Assembly: GCA_963775335.1 (NCBI GenBank)
Contig: CAVZIJ010000003.1
Span: 1,178,001-1,242,000, forward strand
Length of the DNA: 64,000 bases
Origin: CAVQCX01 sp963775335
Lineage (GTDB): Bacteria > Pseudomonadota > Gammaproteobacteria > Chromatiales > Chromatiaceae
Direction: 5' to 3'
Every line of letters begins with the position of its first letter. The stretch's first letter is position 1. The notes beneath the pieces were generated by a model. The model saw only the letters and a list, made by a program, of their open reading frames with translations, ran no database searches and had not been told where the DNA came from. Shown here piece by piece: positions 19,621 through 29,684 of the stretch. Made by a program: the position numbers and the translations under genes.

Positions 19621-21963
19621 TTACACCTTCTCCAGTGTCAGGTCGCCAAACTGCCCACCCAAACTGCCGCTGCCGTCAACGCCCGCCGGGACCCAGACGC
19701 AACCGTCCGGAACGCGCGGATCTACGCTGAGCCGGCGCTCCAGCCTGCCGTTGCCCTGCCCCACCACCACCGAGTCGCCGTCGCGCAGCTCGCTGCGCGC
19801 CGCCAGCGCCGGACTGACGCGAACGCTCTGGGCCTGGAGCGCGTCCTCGGTCCGCTGAAGCGCCGCGGCACGGCGCACCAGCGAGTCGCCGGCATAGATC
19901 GGCACCGCCCCGATGCGCTCCAGCGCCCCGCCGGCATAGGTCACCTTCACGGACGCGTCCCCGCTCAGCTGGTTCGCGGGCTCCACCCCTTCGCACAGGG
20001 CCCGCAGCTCCGCAAGCACCTCGTCGGAGCTCGTCTGCTCGAAGCCCTCGAGAGCGAGCACGTTGCCGAGCACCCGCAGCACCTTCCACCCAGGCCGGGC
20101 CTCACCCAGGGGACTCACCACGCCGGCGAAGCTCTGCCAGAGCCCCGCAGCACTGACGAAGGTCCCGGAGGTCTCGGTGAACGCGCCGATGGGCAGCAGC
20201 ACGTCGGCACGGCTCTCGAGGGCCGGCGTGCGGTACGCGCTCAGGGCCACGACCGGACTTTCCCCGCCCAAGGCGACGAGCGCCGCGAAGGGGTCCCAAC
20301 AATCATGCGCCGGATCGACGCCGACCAAGAGGTACCCCGCCTGGCGCTCGCGGGTCATGCGCCCGGCGTCCACTCCTTTGACCTGGGCAGGATGCCCTGC
20401 CGGCCCGAACAGGGGCAGAGCCCCTGCGAAGCGGGCGCCCAGACCGTTGGCACCTTCGGCCAGGTAGCCTAGGGCGCAGCCGGCCTTTTCCGCGATCAGA
20501 TGCGCCAGACCCCTCAGCACCGCATAGTCCGGGTGGGCCTGAGCCATCGGCCCGACAAACACCGCCGCTCGCTGGGCGCCCTTGAGCTGCGCGGCAATCC
20601 GGCGATGGGCGTCGGTAATAGTGGCGTCCGCTTTGGACTTGGCGGACGGACCCAACACCTTTGCGACTGCGGCCAGCTCCCGCACGAGCGCCGAGGGGGC
20701 CGCGACGATCTGGGTGGCCTCGTGGGTGAGATCCAGGGTAAGCGGATTGAGGTAAGAAATCGCCCCTCCGGCCAGAGCGGCCTTGCGCAACCGGTGACCA
20801 ATCAGGGGCTGGTCCTTGCGCGGGTTTCCACCGACGATCAATACCGCCTGCAGGCCCTCGATCTCGTCGAGCGGCATACCGAGCCAGGCGAGCGGGGGCT
20901 CCACAGCGTCGTCCCGGAAATCCCCTTGCCGCAGCCGGTGATCCACCGAGCCGCTGCCAAGCGCGCGGCTGATCTTCTGGGCCAGATAGATCTCCTCGAC
21001 CGTGGCCTGGGGTGAGACCAGCGTGGCCAGCCCGCCGCCGGCCCGCTTCAGTGCCTTGGCTGCCGCGTCCAGGGCATCGGTCCAGTCCACCTCGCGCCAT
21101 TTGCCGTCCTTCTTCACCATCGGACGGGTGAGGCGATCATCGCTGTACAGCCCTTCGTAGCTGAAGCGGTCGCGATCAGAGATCCAGCACTCGTTCACCG
21201 CCTCGTTGTCGCGCGGACTCACCCGCATGACCCGGTCGCGACGGACGTAGACGAACAGGTTCGATCCCACTCCATCGTGCGGTGCAATGCTCGGATAGCG
21301 GCTAAGCTCCCAGGCTCGTGCCTTGAACAGGAACGGCTTGGAGGTGAGCGCCCCGACCGGACAGAGGTCGATGACGTTGCCCGAGAGCTCCGAATCGACC
21401 GTGCGGGCGACGTAGGTCCCGATCTGCATGTGCTCGCCGCGGCCCGTCGCGCCGAGCTCCCGGATGCCCGCGATCTCCTCGCCGAAGCGCACGCAGCGGG
21501 TGCAGTGAATGCAACGCGTCATGTCAGTCTGGATGAGCGGGCCTATCTCCGGGCTGGGCACCACGCGCTTGCGCTCAGCGAACCGGGAAAGATCCGAGCC
21601 GTAGCCCATGGCCAGGTCCTGCAGCTCGCATTCGCCCCCCTGATCGCAGATCGGGCAATCCAGCGGATGGTTGATCAGCAGGAACTCCATGGTCCCCTGC
21701 TGGGCCGCCAGCGCGAGCGGGGAGCGGGTGTGCACCTTCATGCCCGCGCTCACCGGGGTCGCACAGGCGGGCAGCGGCTTGGGCGCGCGCTCGACCTCCA
21801 CCAGACACATCCGGCAGTTGGCGGCCACCGAGAGCTTCTTGTGGTAACAGAAGCGCGGAATCGCGATCCCCGCCGCGTCGGTCACCTCGATCAGCATAGC
21901 GCCCGGACGAGTCTGGAGCTCGCGCCCGTCCACCTCGATGGTTATGGTCTGGTCCTGCGACAT
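19621..21963 (-). CDS. nuoG: NADH-quinone oxidoreductase subunit G
   Basis: Large iron-sulfur subunit of the peripheral arm, 780 residues. The N-terminal ferredoxin-like part carries the 2Fe-2S ligands (CRMCLVEVE, with an earlier cysteine), the CPICDQGGECELQD motif and CIHCTRCVRF for 4Fe-4S clusters. The rest is a molybdopterin-oxidoreductase-like domain without cofactor. The start is the ATG at 21963 (MSQDQTITIEVDG); an open frame extends further upstream but is not homologous. A 119-bp gap separates it from nuoF. Confidence 0.96.
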   Translation of the reverse strand: MSQDQTITIEVDGRELQTRPGAMLIEVTDAAGIAIPRFCYHKKLSVAANCRMCLVEVERAPKPLPACATPVSAGMKVHTRSPLALAAQQGTMEFLLINHPLDCPICDQGGECELQDLAMGYGSDLSRFAERKRVVPSPEIGPLIQTDMTRCIHCTRCVRFGEEIAGIRELGATGRGEHMQIGTYVARTVDSELSGNVIDLCPVGALTSKPFLFKARAWELSRYPSIAPHDGVGSNLFVYVRRDRVMRVSPRDNEAVNECWISDRDRFSYEGLYSDDRLTRPMVKKDGKWREVDWTDALDAAAKALKRAGGGLATLVSPQATVEEIYLAQKISRALGSGSVDHRLRQGDFRDDAVEPPLAWLGMPLDEIEGLQAVLIVGGNPRKDQPLIGHRLRKAALAGGAISYLNPLTLDLTHEATQIVAAPSALVRELAAVAKVLGPSAKSKADATITDAHRRIAAQLKGAQRAAVFVGPMAQAHPDYAVLRGLAHLIAEKAGCALGYLAEGANGLGARFAGALPLFGPAGHPAQVKGVDAGRMTRERQAGYLLVGVDPAHDCWDPFAALVALGGESPVVALSAYRTPALESRADVLLPIGAFTETSGTFVSAAGLWQSFAGVVSPLGEARPGWKVLRVLGNVLALEGFEQTSSDEVLAELRALCEGVEPANQLSGDASVKVTYAGGALERIGAVPIYAGDSLVRRAAALQRTEDALQAQSVRVSPALAARSELRDGDSVVVGQGNGRLERRLSVDPRVPDGCVWVPAGVDGSGSLGGQFGDLTLEKV

Positions 21964-22082
21964 CGACTTTGTTCTCTGAGCACCATCAGGTTGTTGCAAA
22001 CGGGCGGTCCCGTCCTGCCCACTCTCGACGCTTCGGCGAGCAATGCGCCGCTGTCCACGATCTGTCCCGTCGTCTGCGCCCC

Positions 22083-23348
<1,266 letters not shown>

Positions 23349-23351
23349 GGC

Positions 23352-23858
23352 TTACTCCAGCCCATCCAGGATCGAGTCGACCAGCTCCGGGGTGAGATTC
23401 TCGTAGTACTGCTTGCCGATCTGCATCATCGGCGCCCCGCCGCAAGCGCCCAAGCACTCGACCTCCTTGAGCGTGAAGCGCCCGTCGCGGGTTGTCTCGC
23501 CAAGGTGAATCCCGAGCTTGCCCTCCAGGTGCTCGACGATCTTCTCCGAGCCGCAGATCATGCAAGACACGTTGGTGCAGACACAGATCTTGTGGCGCCC
23601 GATCGCCTTGAGCTCGTACATCGAATAGAAGGTCGCCACCTCGTACACGGCGATCGGCGGCATGTCGAGGTAAGCGGCGACATCGTCCATCAGCGACTGG
23701 GTCAGCCAGCCGCCGTTGGCCTCCTGGACGATGGTGAGCGCGGGCATAACCGCCGAGCGTTTCCACTCCGGCGGATACTTGGCAATCGAGCGGTCGATCT
23801 CGGCGCGGATCTCCGGGGAGAACAGGCTCTGCTTGTCTAGGGTCAGGGAAGCGCTCAT
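23352..23858 (-). CDS. nuoE: NADH-quinone oxidoreductase subunit E
   Basis: Thioredoxin-fold subunit with the 2Fe-2S cluster N1a, about 168 residues. Ligands are visible as CTNVSCMICGSE and CLGACGGAPMMQI. Three in-frame starts are possible; I chose the ATG at 23858 (MSASLTLDKQ) because GGGTGA lies about five bases upstream. The ATG at 23882 overlaps the nuoD stop and would add eight residues; the codon at 23903 would overlap nuoD further. Confidence 0.93.
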   Translation of the reverse strand: MSASLTLDKQSLFSPEIRAEIDRSIAKYPPEWKRSAVMPALTIVQEANGGWLTQSLMDDVAAYLDMPPIAVYEVATFYSMYELKAIGRHKICVCTNVSCMICGSEKIVEHLEGKLGIHLGETTRDGRFTLKEVECLGACGGAPMMQIGKQYYENLTPELVDSILDGLE

Positions 23859-23883
23859 CAGTTCACCCGGTGCTGCCTTCATC

Positions 23884-25140
23884 TCAGCGGTCGATCTCGC
23901 CAAAGACGATATCCATGGTCCCGATCACGGCCACCACGTCCGCCAGCATATGCCCACGCACCATCTCATCCATGGCGGCCAGGTGCGCGAAGCCCGGGGC
24001 ACGGATCTTGACCCGGTAGGGCTTGTTGGCACCGTCGGAGACCAAATAGACCCCGAACTCTCCCTTGGGCGCCTCCACTGCGGCATAGACCTCTCCCGGA
24101 GGGGGGCAATAGCCTTCGGTGAACAGCTTGAAGTGGTGGATCAGGGCCTCCATGCTCTCCTTCATTTCAACCCGATTCGGGGGCGTAACCTTGTGATCCT
24201 CGAGGATCACCGGCCCGGGATTGCGGCGCAGCCAATCGACACACTGGACGATGATGCGATTGGACTGACGCAGCTCCTCCACCCGCACCAGATAACGGTC
24301 ATAGCAATCGCCGTTGACGCCCACCGGGATATCGAAATCCACCCGGTCGTAAACGGCATAGGGCTGCTTCTTGCGAAGGTCCCAGGCGACCCCCGATCCG
24401 CGCAGCATGGGCCCCGTGAAGCCGAGCTGCTTGGCGCGCTCGGGAGAGACCACGCCGATGCCCACGGTGCGCTGCTTCCAGATCCGATTGTCCGTGAGCA
24501 GTGTTTCATACTCGTCGACCAGCTTCGGAAAGCGCCGCGTGAAGTCCTCGATGAAATCGAGCAGCGAGCCCCCGCGGTTCTCGTTGCGGCGGGCGATCTC
24601 GGCGGCACTGTGCCACTTTGTCGGGCCCTCGTAGCGCGGCATCTGATCCGGCAGGTCCCGGTACACACCGCCAGGCCGATAGTAGGTCGCATGCATGCGC
24701 GCCCCCGAGACCGCCTCGTAGCAGTCCATCAGGTCTTCGCGCTCGCGGAAACAGTAAAGGAACACGGTCATCGCCCCGATATCCAGGGCGTGCGTGCCGA
24801 GCCACATCAGATGGTTGAGTATCCGCGTGATCTCGTCGAACAGCGTGCGGATGTACTGGGCGCGCAGCGGCGCCTCGATGCCGAGCAGCTTCTCGATGGC
24901 CCGCACGTAGCCATGCTCGTTGCACATCATCGACACGTAATCGAGCCGATCCATGTAGCCGATCGACTGGTTGTACGGCTTGCTCTCCGCCAGCTTCTCG
25001 GTGGCGCGGTGCAGCAGCCCGACGTGGGGATCGGCCCGCTCGATGACCTCCCCGTCCATCTCCAGGACCAGGCGCAGCACCCCGTGGGCGGCCGGGTGCT
25101 GCGGACCAAAATTCAGCGTGTAGTTGCGGATCTCAGGCAT
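23884..25140 (-). CDS. nuoD: NADH-quinone oxidoreductase subunit D
   Basis: 49-kDa-type subunit forming the quinone site with NuoB. 418 residues starting MPEIRNYTLNFGPQHPAAHG. The quinone-site HPAAHG histidine, the SIGYMDRLDYVSMMCNEH segment and the C-terminal DIVFGEIDR are all present. The ATG at 25140 lies within the last codons of nuoC (8-bp overlap), so translation is coupled. NuoC and NuoD are separate, not fused as in E. coli. Confidence 0.97.
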   Translation of the reverse strand: MPEIRNYTLNFGPQHPAAHGVLRLVLEMDGEVIERADPHVGLLHRATEKLAESKPYNQSIGYMDRLDYVSMMCNEHGYVRAIEKLLGIEAPLRAQYIRTLFDEITRILNHLMWLGTHALDIGAMTVFLYCFREREDLMDCYEAVSGARMHATYYRPGGVYRDLPDQMPRYEGPTKWHSAAEIARRNENRGGSLLDFIEDFTRRFPKLVDEYETLLTDNRIWKQRTVGIGVVSPERAKQLGFTGPMLRGSGVAWDLRKKQPYAVYDRVDFDIPVGVNGDCYDRYLVRVEELRQSNRIIVQCVDWLRRNPGPVILEDHKVTPPNRVEMKESMEALIHHFKLFTEGYCPPPGEVYAAVEAPKGEFGVYLVSDGANKPYRVKIRAPGFAHLAAMDEMVRGHMLADVVAVIGTMDIVFGEIDR

Positions 25141-25885
25141 CGGCGCGATCCGAGTCATTGGAGCCGGAGTCGGCGTAGCGGTTGTCTTCGCGTATCACCT
25201 TGGGCACGAGCACCCGCGGCTCGATGCTGACCGGCTCGTAGACGACCCGCCGCTTGTCCGGGTCGTAGCGCATCTCGATCTCCCCGCTCAGGGGAAAATC
25301 CTTGCGGAAGGGGTGCCCGATGAACCCGTAGTCCGTGAGGATACGGCGCAGGTCCGGATGACCCGAGAACAGGATGCCGAACAGGTCGAACGCCTCCCGC
25401 TCGAACCAATTCGCGGAGCTCCACAGCGGCACCACCGAGTCGACCATCGGGGGCTCATCGCCGCAAAACACGCGTAAGCGCAGCCGCAGGTTCCGTGACA
25501 GCGACAGCAGATGGTAGACGACGGCGAACCGGTGCGGATCACTCGCCTGGTCGAAGCCCCCGCGGCGCTTGCCGCGCGCACCCGGCAGCCCGTCGCCTTC
25601 GACACCCCGGCTGAAGCCGGTGTCGGTCGCGCCCTCGGCCTGCCACTCGGACTTGCCGTAGACGGCATAGTCGATCCCGCAGAGATCGATCAGCTCTTCG
25701 AAGCCGAAATCCGATCCGTCCCGCAGGACCTTGCAGACCTCCAGAAGCCGTTCCGCCGGCACGATCAGCGTGATCTCACCCAGCGCCCGCAGCACCTCGC
25801 AGCCTTGCGCCCCGAAGTGCTCGGCGAGGGCGTCGGCGAGCCCGTCTAGCCGCTCGGCCATGGACCTGGTCTGGGCACTGCTCAT
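25133..25885 (-). CDS. nuoC: NADH-quinone oxidoreductase subunit C
   Basis: 30-kDa-type subunit of the peripheral arm, 250 residues. The signature WFEREAFDLFGILFSGHPD is followed by RRILTDYGFIGHPFRKDFP. An insertion of about 30 residues (rich in Gly and Arg, around residues 85-115) interrupts the middle. The ATG at 25885 is chosen; a TTG two codons upstream is also open. It lies 11 bp after nuoB and overlaps nuoD. Confidence 0.95.
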   Translation of the reverse strand: MSSAQTRSMAERLDGLADALAEHFGAQGCEVLRALGEITLIVPAERLLEVCKVLRDGSDFGFEELIDLCGIDYAVYGKSEWQAEGATDTGFSRGVEGDGLPGARGKRRGGFDQASDPHRFAVVYHLLSLSRNLRLRLRVFCGDEPPMVDSVVPLWSSANWFEREAFDLFGILFSGHPDLRRILTDYGFIGHPFRKDFPLSGEIEMRYDPDKRRVVYEPVSIEPRVLVPKVIREDNRYADSGSNDSDRADA

Positions 25886-25896
25886 GTTCAAGGGTC

Positions 25897-26373
25897 CTAG
25901 CGAGCGATGGTGTTGGTGCGGCGAATCTTATTCTGCAGCTGCAGAATCCCGTAGAGCAGCGCCTCTGCCGTCGGGGGACAACCGGGCACGTAGATGTCCA
26001 CCGGCACGATCCGGTCGCAGCCACGCACCACCGCGTAGGAATAGTGGTAATAGCCGCCGCCATTTGCGCAGGAGCCCATGGAGATCACCCAACGCGGCTC
26101 GGCCATCTGATCGTAGACCTTGCGCAGGGCCGGGGCCATCTTGTTGACCAGGGTGCCGGCCACGATCATGACATCGGACTGACGGGGGCTGGGACGGAAC
26201 ACGATGCCGAAACGGTCCATGTCGTAGCGCGCAGCAGCGGCGTGCATCATCTCCACCGCGCAGCAGGCCAGCCCGAAGGTCATCGGCCATAGCGACCCGG
26301 TGCGGGCCCAGTTGATCAGCTTGTCCGCCGTGGTGGTGACGAATCCCTTCTCGAGGACGCCTTCTATTCCCAT
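25897..26373 (-). CDS. nuoB: NADH-quinone oxidoreductase subunit B
   Basis: Subunit holding cluster N2, the electron donor to quinone. 158 residues. Ligand motifs GLACCAVEM, MGSCANGGG and YVPGCPPTAEA are intact, including the tandem cysteines. Its ATG lies inside nuoA (10-bp overlap). Read on from further upstream the frame is open for 70 more codons, but these overlap nuoA and are not part of the protein. Confidence 0.98.
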   Translation of the reverse strand: MGIEGVLEKGFVTTTADKLINWARTGSLWPMTFGLACCAVEMMHAAAARYDMDRFGIVFRPSPRQSDVMIVAGTLVNKMAPALRKVYDQMAEPRWVISMGSCANGGGYYHYSYAVVRGCDRIVPVDIYVPGCPPTAEALLYGILQLQNKIRRTNTIAR

Positions 26374-26720
26374 TCCAGCGCCCCCTTCTTCCACTCGTAG
26401 ATGAAGCCGATGACCAGGATGCCCAGGAACACCGCCATTGCCAGGAAACCGACCATGCCGATCTTGTCGAGCACGACCGCCCAGGGGAACAGAAAGGCGA
26501 TCTCCAGATCGAAGACGATGAACAGGATGGCGATGAGGTAATAGCGCACGTCGAACTTCATGCGCGAATCCTCGAACGCCTCGAATCCACATTCGTATGG
26601 AGACAGCTTCTCGCTGTCGGGCTTCTGGGGGCCAAGCAGAAAGCCCAGAGCCAGAACCAAGCCGCCGACCAGCGCGCCGACGACGAGAAAGATCAGGATG
26701 GGCAGATAGTTCTCGAGCAT
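26364..26720 (-). CDS. nuoA: NADH-quinone oxidoreductase subunit A
   Basis: Small membrane subunit of complex I, 118 residues with three hydrophobic helices. The conserved loop PYECGFEAFEDSRMKFDVRYY contains the switch cysteine and lies between helices 1 and 2. It is the first gene of the operon, about 60 bp downstream of a good promoter. Confidence 0.97.
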   Translation of the reverse strand: MLENYLPILIFLVVGALVGGLVLALGFLLGPQKPDSEKLSPYECGFEAFEDSRMKFDVRYYLIAILFIVFDLEIAFLFPWAVVLDKIGMVGFLAMAVFLGILVIGFIYEWKKGALEWE

Positions 26721-26790
26721 GTCAGTTTCGCCCTTACGCCCCGCGCCTGAGCTTCGCCGGGCGTCCCTCCTCTTGCCGAAGACCGCTCGA

Positions 26791-26820
26791 AGGATAGTGT
26801 AGCCGCGCGACCCGTGTCAA
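26791..26820 (-). promoter_or_regulatory. Candidate sigma-70 promoter of the nuo operon
   Basis: On the minus strand a perfect TTGACA (26820-26815), an 18-bp spacer and TATCCT (26796-26791). Start of transcription would be near 26784, about 60 bases before the nuoA ATG. It lies downstream of the tRNA-Leu terminator, so nuo has an independent start. Confidence 0.6.
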
Positions 26821-26880
26821 GTCTGCAACAAGGCATATACCCGCGCTAAATCAATGACTTAGCATTGTCTGAGCAGACAC

Positions 26881-26913
26881 AAAAAAACGATATCACCGTG
26901 CGGGCGATATCGT
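26881..26913 (-). terminator. Intrinsic terminator after tRNA-Leu
   Basis: A perfect 8-bp stem, ACGATATC (26887-26894) with GATATCGT (26906-26913), whose loop can add an inner CCG/CGG pair. On the minus strand it is followed by seven T residues. It starts 9 bases beyond the tRNA CCA end. Confidence 0.85.
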
Positions 26914-26921
26914 CTGTCATT

Positions 26922-27006
26922 TGGTGCCGAAGGCCGGACTCGAACCGGCACGGCTTACGCCACTACCCCCTCAAGATAGCGTGTCTACCAATTCCACCAC
27001 TTCGGC
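26922..27006 (-). tRNA. tRNA-Leu (GAG)
   Basis: 85 nt with an encoded CCA, a seven-pair acceptor stem (GCCGAAG/CTTCGGC) and the long variable arm of class II tRNAs. The anticodon loop CTTGAGG gives anticodon GAG, reading CUC and CUU. The D-loop AATTGGTAGACAC is typical of tRNA-Leu. Location beside secG is conserved in many gammaproteobacteria. Confidence 0.96.
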
Positions 27007-27021
27007 ATGGATTCGCGGCGT

Positions 27022-27050
27022 ATGATAGGGGCTCGCCCTCTCCCCGTCAC
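27022..27050 (-). promoter_or_regulatory. Candidate promoter for tRNA-Leu
   Basis: On the minus strand GTGACG (27050-27045), a 17-bp spacer and TATCAT (27027-27022), placing the start about 8-10 bases before the tRNA. It lies directly after the secG stop codon. Confidence 0.45.
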
Positions 27051-27054
27051 GCAC

Positions 27055-27591
27055 TCAATTTGCTTGCGCAGGACGCTTCGATCCGGCCGCCCGCCTTGAC
27101 CCAGACGATGGCTCGGATCCGGCAGGACTCTCAACCTTGGCAGGCGCGCTCGGTGTCGACGCAGCGGCAGCCTCTGTTTCGTTGGGCGCCTGCGGCTCCG
27201 GCTCGCCGGGGCCCGCCTGGACGGGGACCTCCGGCACTTCGCTCTCCGGCGCCGGTGCAGCGGCCGGGATATCCGGCAGGTCCGTCACCGGTTTGCGCGT
27301 CATAGGCGGCGCAGGCTGCAAGGGTGCCGGGGGCGAGGCCATCAAGTCGACCTTCTGGCGCATGTGCATGGCAAAATAGCCCAACGTCATGCTGGTGAGA
27401 AAGAACCCGGTCGCGAGGATCGCCGTAGTGCGAGAGAGAAAGGACGCCGAGCCTCGCGCGCCGAATACGGTGGCGGAGGCCCCACTGCCGAACGCCGCTC
27501 CGGCGTCTGCACCTCGGCCGTGCTGCAGCAGGATCAGCCCCACGAGCGCAGCCGCCAACAGCAAATGTACTACATTCAAAATCGTCTGCAT
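27055..27591 (-). CDS. secG: Preprotein translocase subunit SecG, long C-terminal tail
   Basis: Auxiliary SecYEG channel subunit. Residues 1-75 match SecG: helix 1 (ILNVVHLLLAAALVGLILLQHG), the cytoplasmic loop GADAGAAFGSGASATVFGARGSASFLSR and helix 2. Residues from about 85 to 178 are a Pro/Ala/Glu-rich, apparently disordered tail, longer than in E. coli SecG (about 110 residues in total). The gene follows tpiA by 20 bp, the usual neighbour. Confidence 0.95.
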   Translation of the reverse strand: MQTILNVVHLLLAAALVGLILLQHGRGADAGAAFGSGASATVFGARGSASFLSRTTAILATGFFLTSMTLGYFAMHMRQKVDLMASPPAPLQPAPPMTRKPVTDLPDIPAAAPAPESEVPEVPVQAGPGEPEPQAPNETEAAAASTPSAPAKVESPAGSEPSSGSRRAAGSKRPAQAN

Positions 27592-27611
27592 CTGCCGATT
27601 CCGTCAGATTT

Positions 27612-28364
27612 TCAGCCCGCCGCGCGGCAGATTCCGAGGAAGTCCCCCGCCTTGAGCGCGGCCCCGCCGATCAGCCCTCCGTCGATGTCAGGCTGGGCCA
27701 TGAGCTCAGCCGCGTTGTCGGGCTTCATGCTGCCGCCGTAGAGGATACGAATCCCGGCAGCGATCTCGGCGCTGTGAAGCGCCACGCGCGCACGGATGAA
27801 GGCGTGGACCTCCTGCGCCTGCTCAGGCGTCGCCGTACGCCCGGTACCGATGGCCCAGATCGGCTCATAGGCGATCACACCTTCACCGAGCAGATCGACC
27901 CCGCCAGTCTGGATCACGGCATCCACCTGCCGAGCCACCACGGACTCGGTCACTGCGGACTCACGCTCCTCGAGGGTCTCCCCGACACAGAATATGGGCA
28001 CCAACCCTGTCCGTCGGGCAGCCTGAAATTTCTGAGCCACGAGCTCGTCACTCTCGCGATGATAGGTCCGGCGCTCGGAGTGCCCGACGATGACGTACTT
28101 GCAGCCGAAATCGGCCAGCATGGGCGCTGCGACCTCCCCCGTGTAGGCCCCGGCGGCGTGGACGGAGACGTCCTGGCCACCCCAGGCGACGCTCGTGCCG
28201 GCCAGCTTCGCCTGGACCTGCGGCAGATACACGAAGGGCGGGCACACCGCGACATCCGCGTTCTTCACCGCGCCGACGCCGGCCAGAATTCCATCCAACA
28301 GCTCGGCGACGGCTTCGCGGCTGCCGTTCATCTTCCAATTGCCCGCAACCAGTGGCTGACGCAT
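27612..28364 (-). CDS. tpiA: Triosephosphate isomerase
   Basis: Interconverts glyceraldehyde 3-phosphate and dihydroxyacetone phosphate. 250 residues. Substrate lysine in AGNWKMNG (about residue 11), catalytic histidine in VIVGHSERR (~95), catalytic glutamate in VIAYEPIWAIGTG (~167) and the phosphate loop LYGGSMKP. The ATG at 28364 (MRQPLVAGNWK) has GGGAGAG about six bases upstream; an in-frame start at 28394 would add ten non-homologous residues. Confidence 0.98.
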   Translation of the reverse strand: MRQPLVAGNWKMNGSREAVAELLDGILAGVGAVKNADVAVCPPFVYLPQVQAKLAGTSVAWGGQDVSVHAAGAYTGEVAAPMLADFGCKYVIVGHSERRTYHRESDELVAQKFQAARRTGLVPIFCVGETLEERESAVTESVVARQVDAVIQTGGVDLLGEGVIAYEPIWAIGTGRTATPEQAQEVHAFIRARVALHSAEIAAGIRILYGGSMKPDNAAELMAQPDIDGGLIGGAALKAGDFLGICRAAG

Positions 28365-28656
28365 GTGACTCTCCCGCAAAAAATCAGCACGCAAGCTTAC
28401 CTACGAAGTGGACGCAAATCAACGTGCCCAAAGATTCGCAAGGCATTGCGGTTGCGCCCCGGTGCCCCAACAAGGATAATACGCTGTTCCAAAAGGGTCG
28501 CCGCATGGCTCAAATCGCCGTCGCATCCCGCAGGCCTCACGCCATAACCGGAAGAACTGCCGGTTGTGCGGTCCGAGCCGGATGCCTAGCATCCTTGGGT
28601 AGACAGATGCACGCCCTCGAAGGCCGCCTGCCAGGCGCGGGCGCTGGGAAAAAGTG
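28365..28656. promoter_or_regulatory. Divergent intergenic region tpiA/folE2
   Basis: 292 bp between two divergent genes. On the plus strand TTGCGC, 17 bp and GATAAT (about 28453-28481) make a plausible promoter for folE2. No Zur-type palindrome or riboswitch was recognised. A 101-codon open frame covers it but shows no recognisable protein. Confidence 0.3.
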
Positions 28657-29493
28657 ATGAGCACCACCAATCCGATTCCAGACGCCCCGTGCCCCATCGA
28701 AGACGTCCAGAGCAGGAAGGACACCCGCCGGATCGCCATCAACAAAGTGGGCATCAAAGACATCCGCCACCCGGTGCGCGTGCGCGACCGCAGCGAGGGC
28801 GAGCAGCACACCATCGCCACGTTCAACATGTACGTGAACCTGCCTCACAACTTCAAAGGCACGCACATGTCGCGGTTCGTGGAGATCCTGAACAGCCACG
28901 AGAAAGAGATCGGCGTCGAATCGTTCAAGGAGATGCTGGCCGAGATGGCCGGGCGACTGGAGGCGGAGTCGGGTCACATCGAGATGGCCTTCCCGTATTT
29001 CGTCAACAAGATCGCGCCGGTCACCGAGGTGCGCAGCCTGATGGACTACGAGGTCACCCTCACGGGCGAGATCCACTCGGGTGAGCCGAAGATGTTCATC
29101 AAGGTCGTGGTCCCCGTCACCAGCCTGTGTCCCTGCTCCAAGAAGATCTCCGACCGGGGCGCGCACAACCAGCGCTCGCACGTGACGGTGCAGGTCCGCA
29201 CCCGAGGCTTCGTGTGGATCGAGGACATCATCGATCTGGTGGAAAGGCAGGCGTCCTGCGAGCTCTACGGGCTGCTCAAGCGGCCTGACGAGAAGTACGT
29301 GACCGAGCACGCCTACGACAATCCCAAGTTCGTCGAAGACATCGTGCGCGACATCGCCGTCCAGCTCAACCGGGACGAGCGCTTCAGCGCCTACGTGGTC
29401 GAGTCAGAGAACTTCGAGTCCATCCACAATCACTCCGCCTACGCCATGATCCAGCGCGACAAGGAGCGCGAGCCCATCAAGGTCGGGGGCTGA
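28657..29493 (+). CDS. folE2: GTP cyclohydrolase FolE2 (type IB)
   Basis: Converts GTP to 7,8-dihydroneopterin triphosphate, the first step of folate and queuosine-precursor synthesis. The IB enzyme tolerates metals other than zinc. 278 residues. Family signatures: DIRHPVRVRDR near the N-terminus, NLPHNFKGTHMSRF, the metal-binding cysteine region TSLCPCSKKISDRGAHNQRS (~155-175) and NHSAYAMI at the end. The ATG at 28657 directly follows an open GTG. Whether the genome also has a zinc-dependent FolE is not visible here; folE2 is often induced by zinc shortage, but no Zur site was seen. Confidence 0.96.
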   Translation: MSTTNPIPDAPCPIEDVQSRKDTRRIAINKVGIKDIRHPVRVRDRSEGEQHTIATFNMYVNLPHNFKGTHMSRFVEILNSHEKEIGVESFKEMLAEMAGRLEAESGHIEMAFPYFVNKIAPVTEVRSLMDYEVTLTGEIHSGEPKMFIKVVVPVTSLCPCSKKISDRGAHNQRSHVTVQVRTRGFVWIEDIIDLVERQASCELYGLLKRPDEKYVTEHAYDNPKFVEDIVRDIAVQLNRDERFSAYVVESENFESIHNHSAYAMIQRDKEREPIKVGG

Positions 29494-29560
29494 CCGGGGC
29501 GCGGCTGTCGCGAGCTGGATCTCGCTCCCACCGTTTTCCGACGGAGCCATTGCGCTGCCA

Positions 29561-29608
29561 GATGCGGCTCCGCGCCATCCGGGCTGCGCGCTTCGCTTCC
29601 CGGCCTAC
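29561..29608. repeat. Degenerate REP-like palindrome
   Basis: GCGGCTCCGCGCCATCCGGG followed by GCTTCGCTTCCCGGCCTACC resembles the element at 2814-2847, with a CCGGG/CCCGG core. It lies in the 184-bp gap between folE2 and the convergent protease gene. No gene was seen in this gap. Confidence 0.35.
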
Positions 29609-29654
29609 CGTCTACGAATCGCGGCAAGAATGCCGCCCCTGCGGCTGCGTGGAT

Positions 29655-29684
29655 CTTCCCTGCCCACTGCCTGCTGCCTACTGA
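29655..29684. repeat. Heptad repeat (CTGCCTA type)
   Basis: TTCCCTGCCCACTGCCTGCT and CTACTGAAC continue the 7-bp periodic family seen at 16903, 17086 and 41003. The TAG stop codon of the downstream protease gene lies inside it. Confidence 0.45.

Noticed and set aside
25133..25140. NuoCD fusion
   Set aside because: nuoC has its own stop codon and nuoD its own ATG in a different frame, overlapping by 8 bp.
28365..28656. Zur-regulated promoter of folE2
   Set aside because: No AT-rich Zur palindrome is visible.
28352..28657. 101-codon plus-strand frame before folE2
   Set aside because: Overlaps the tpiA start, has no ribosome site and low-complexity composition; more likely promoter region.
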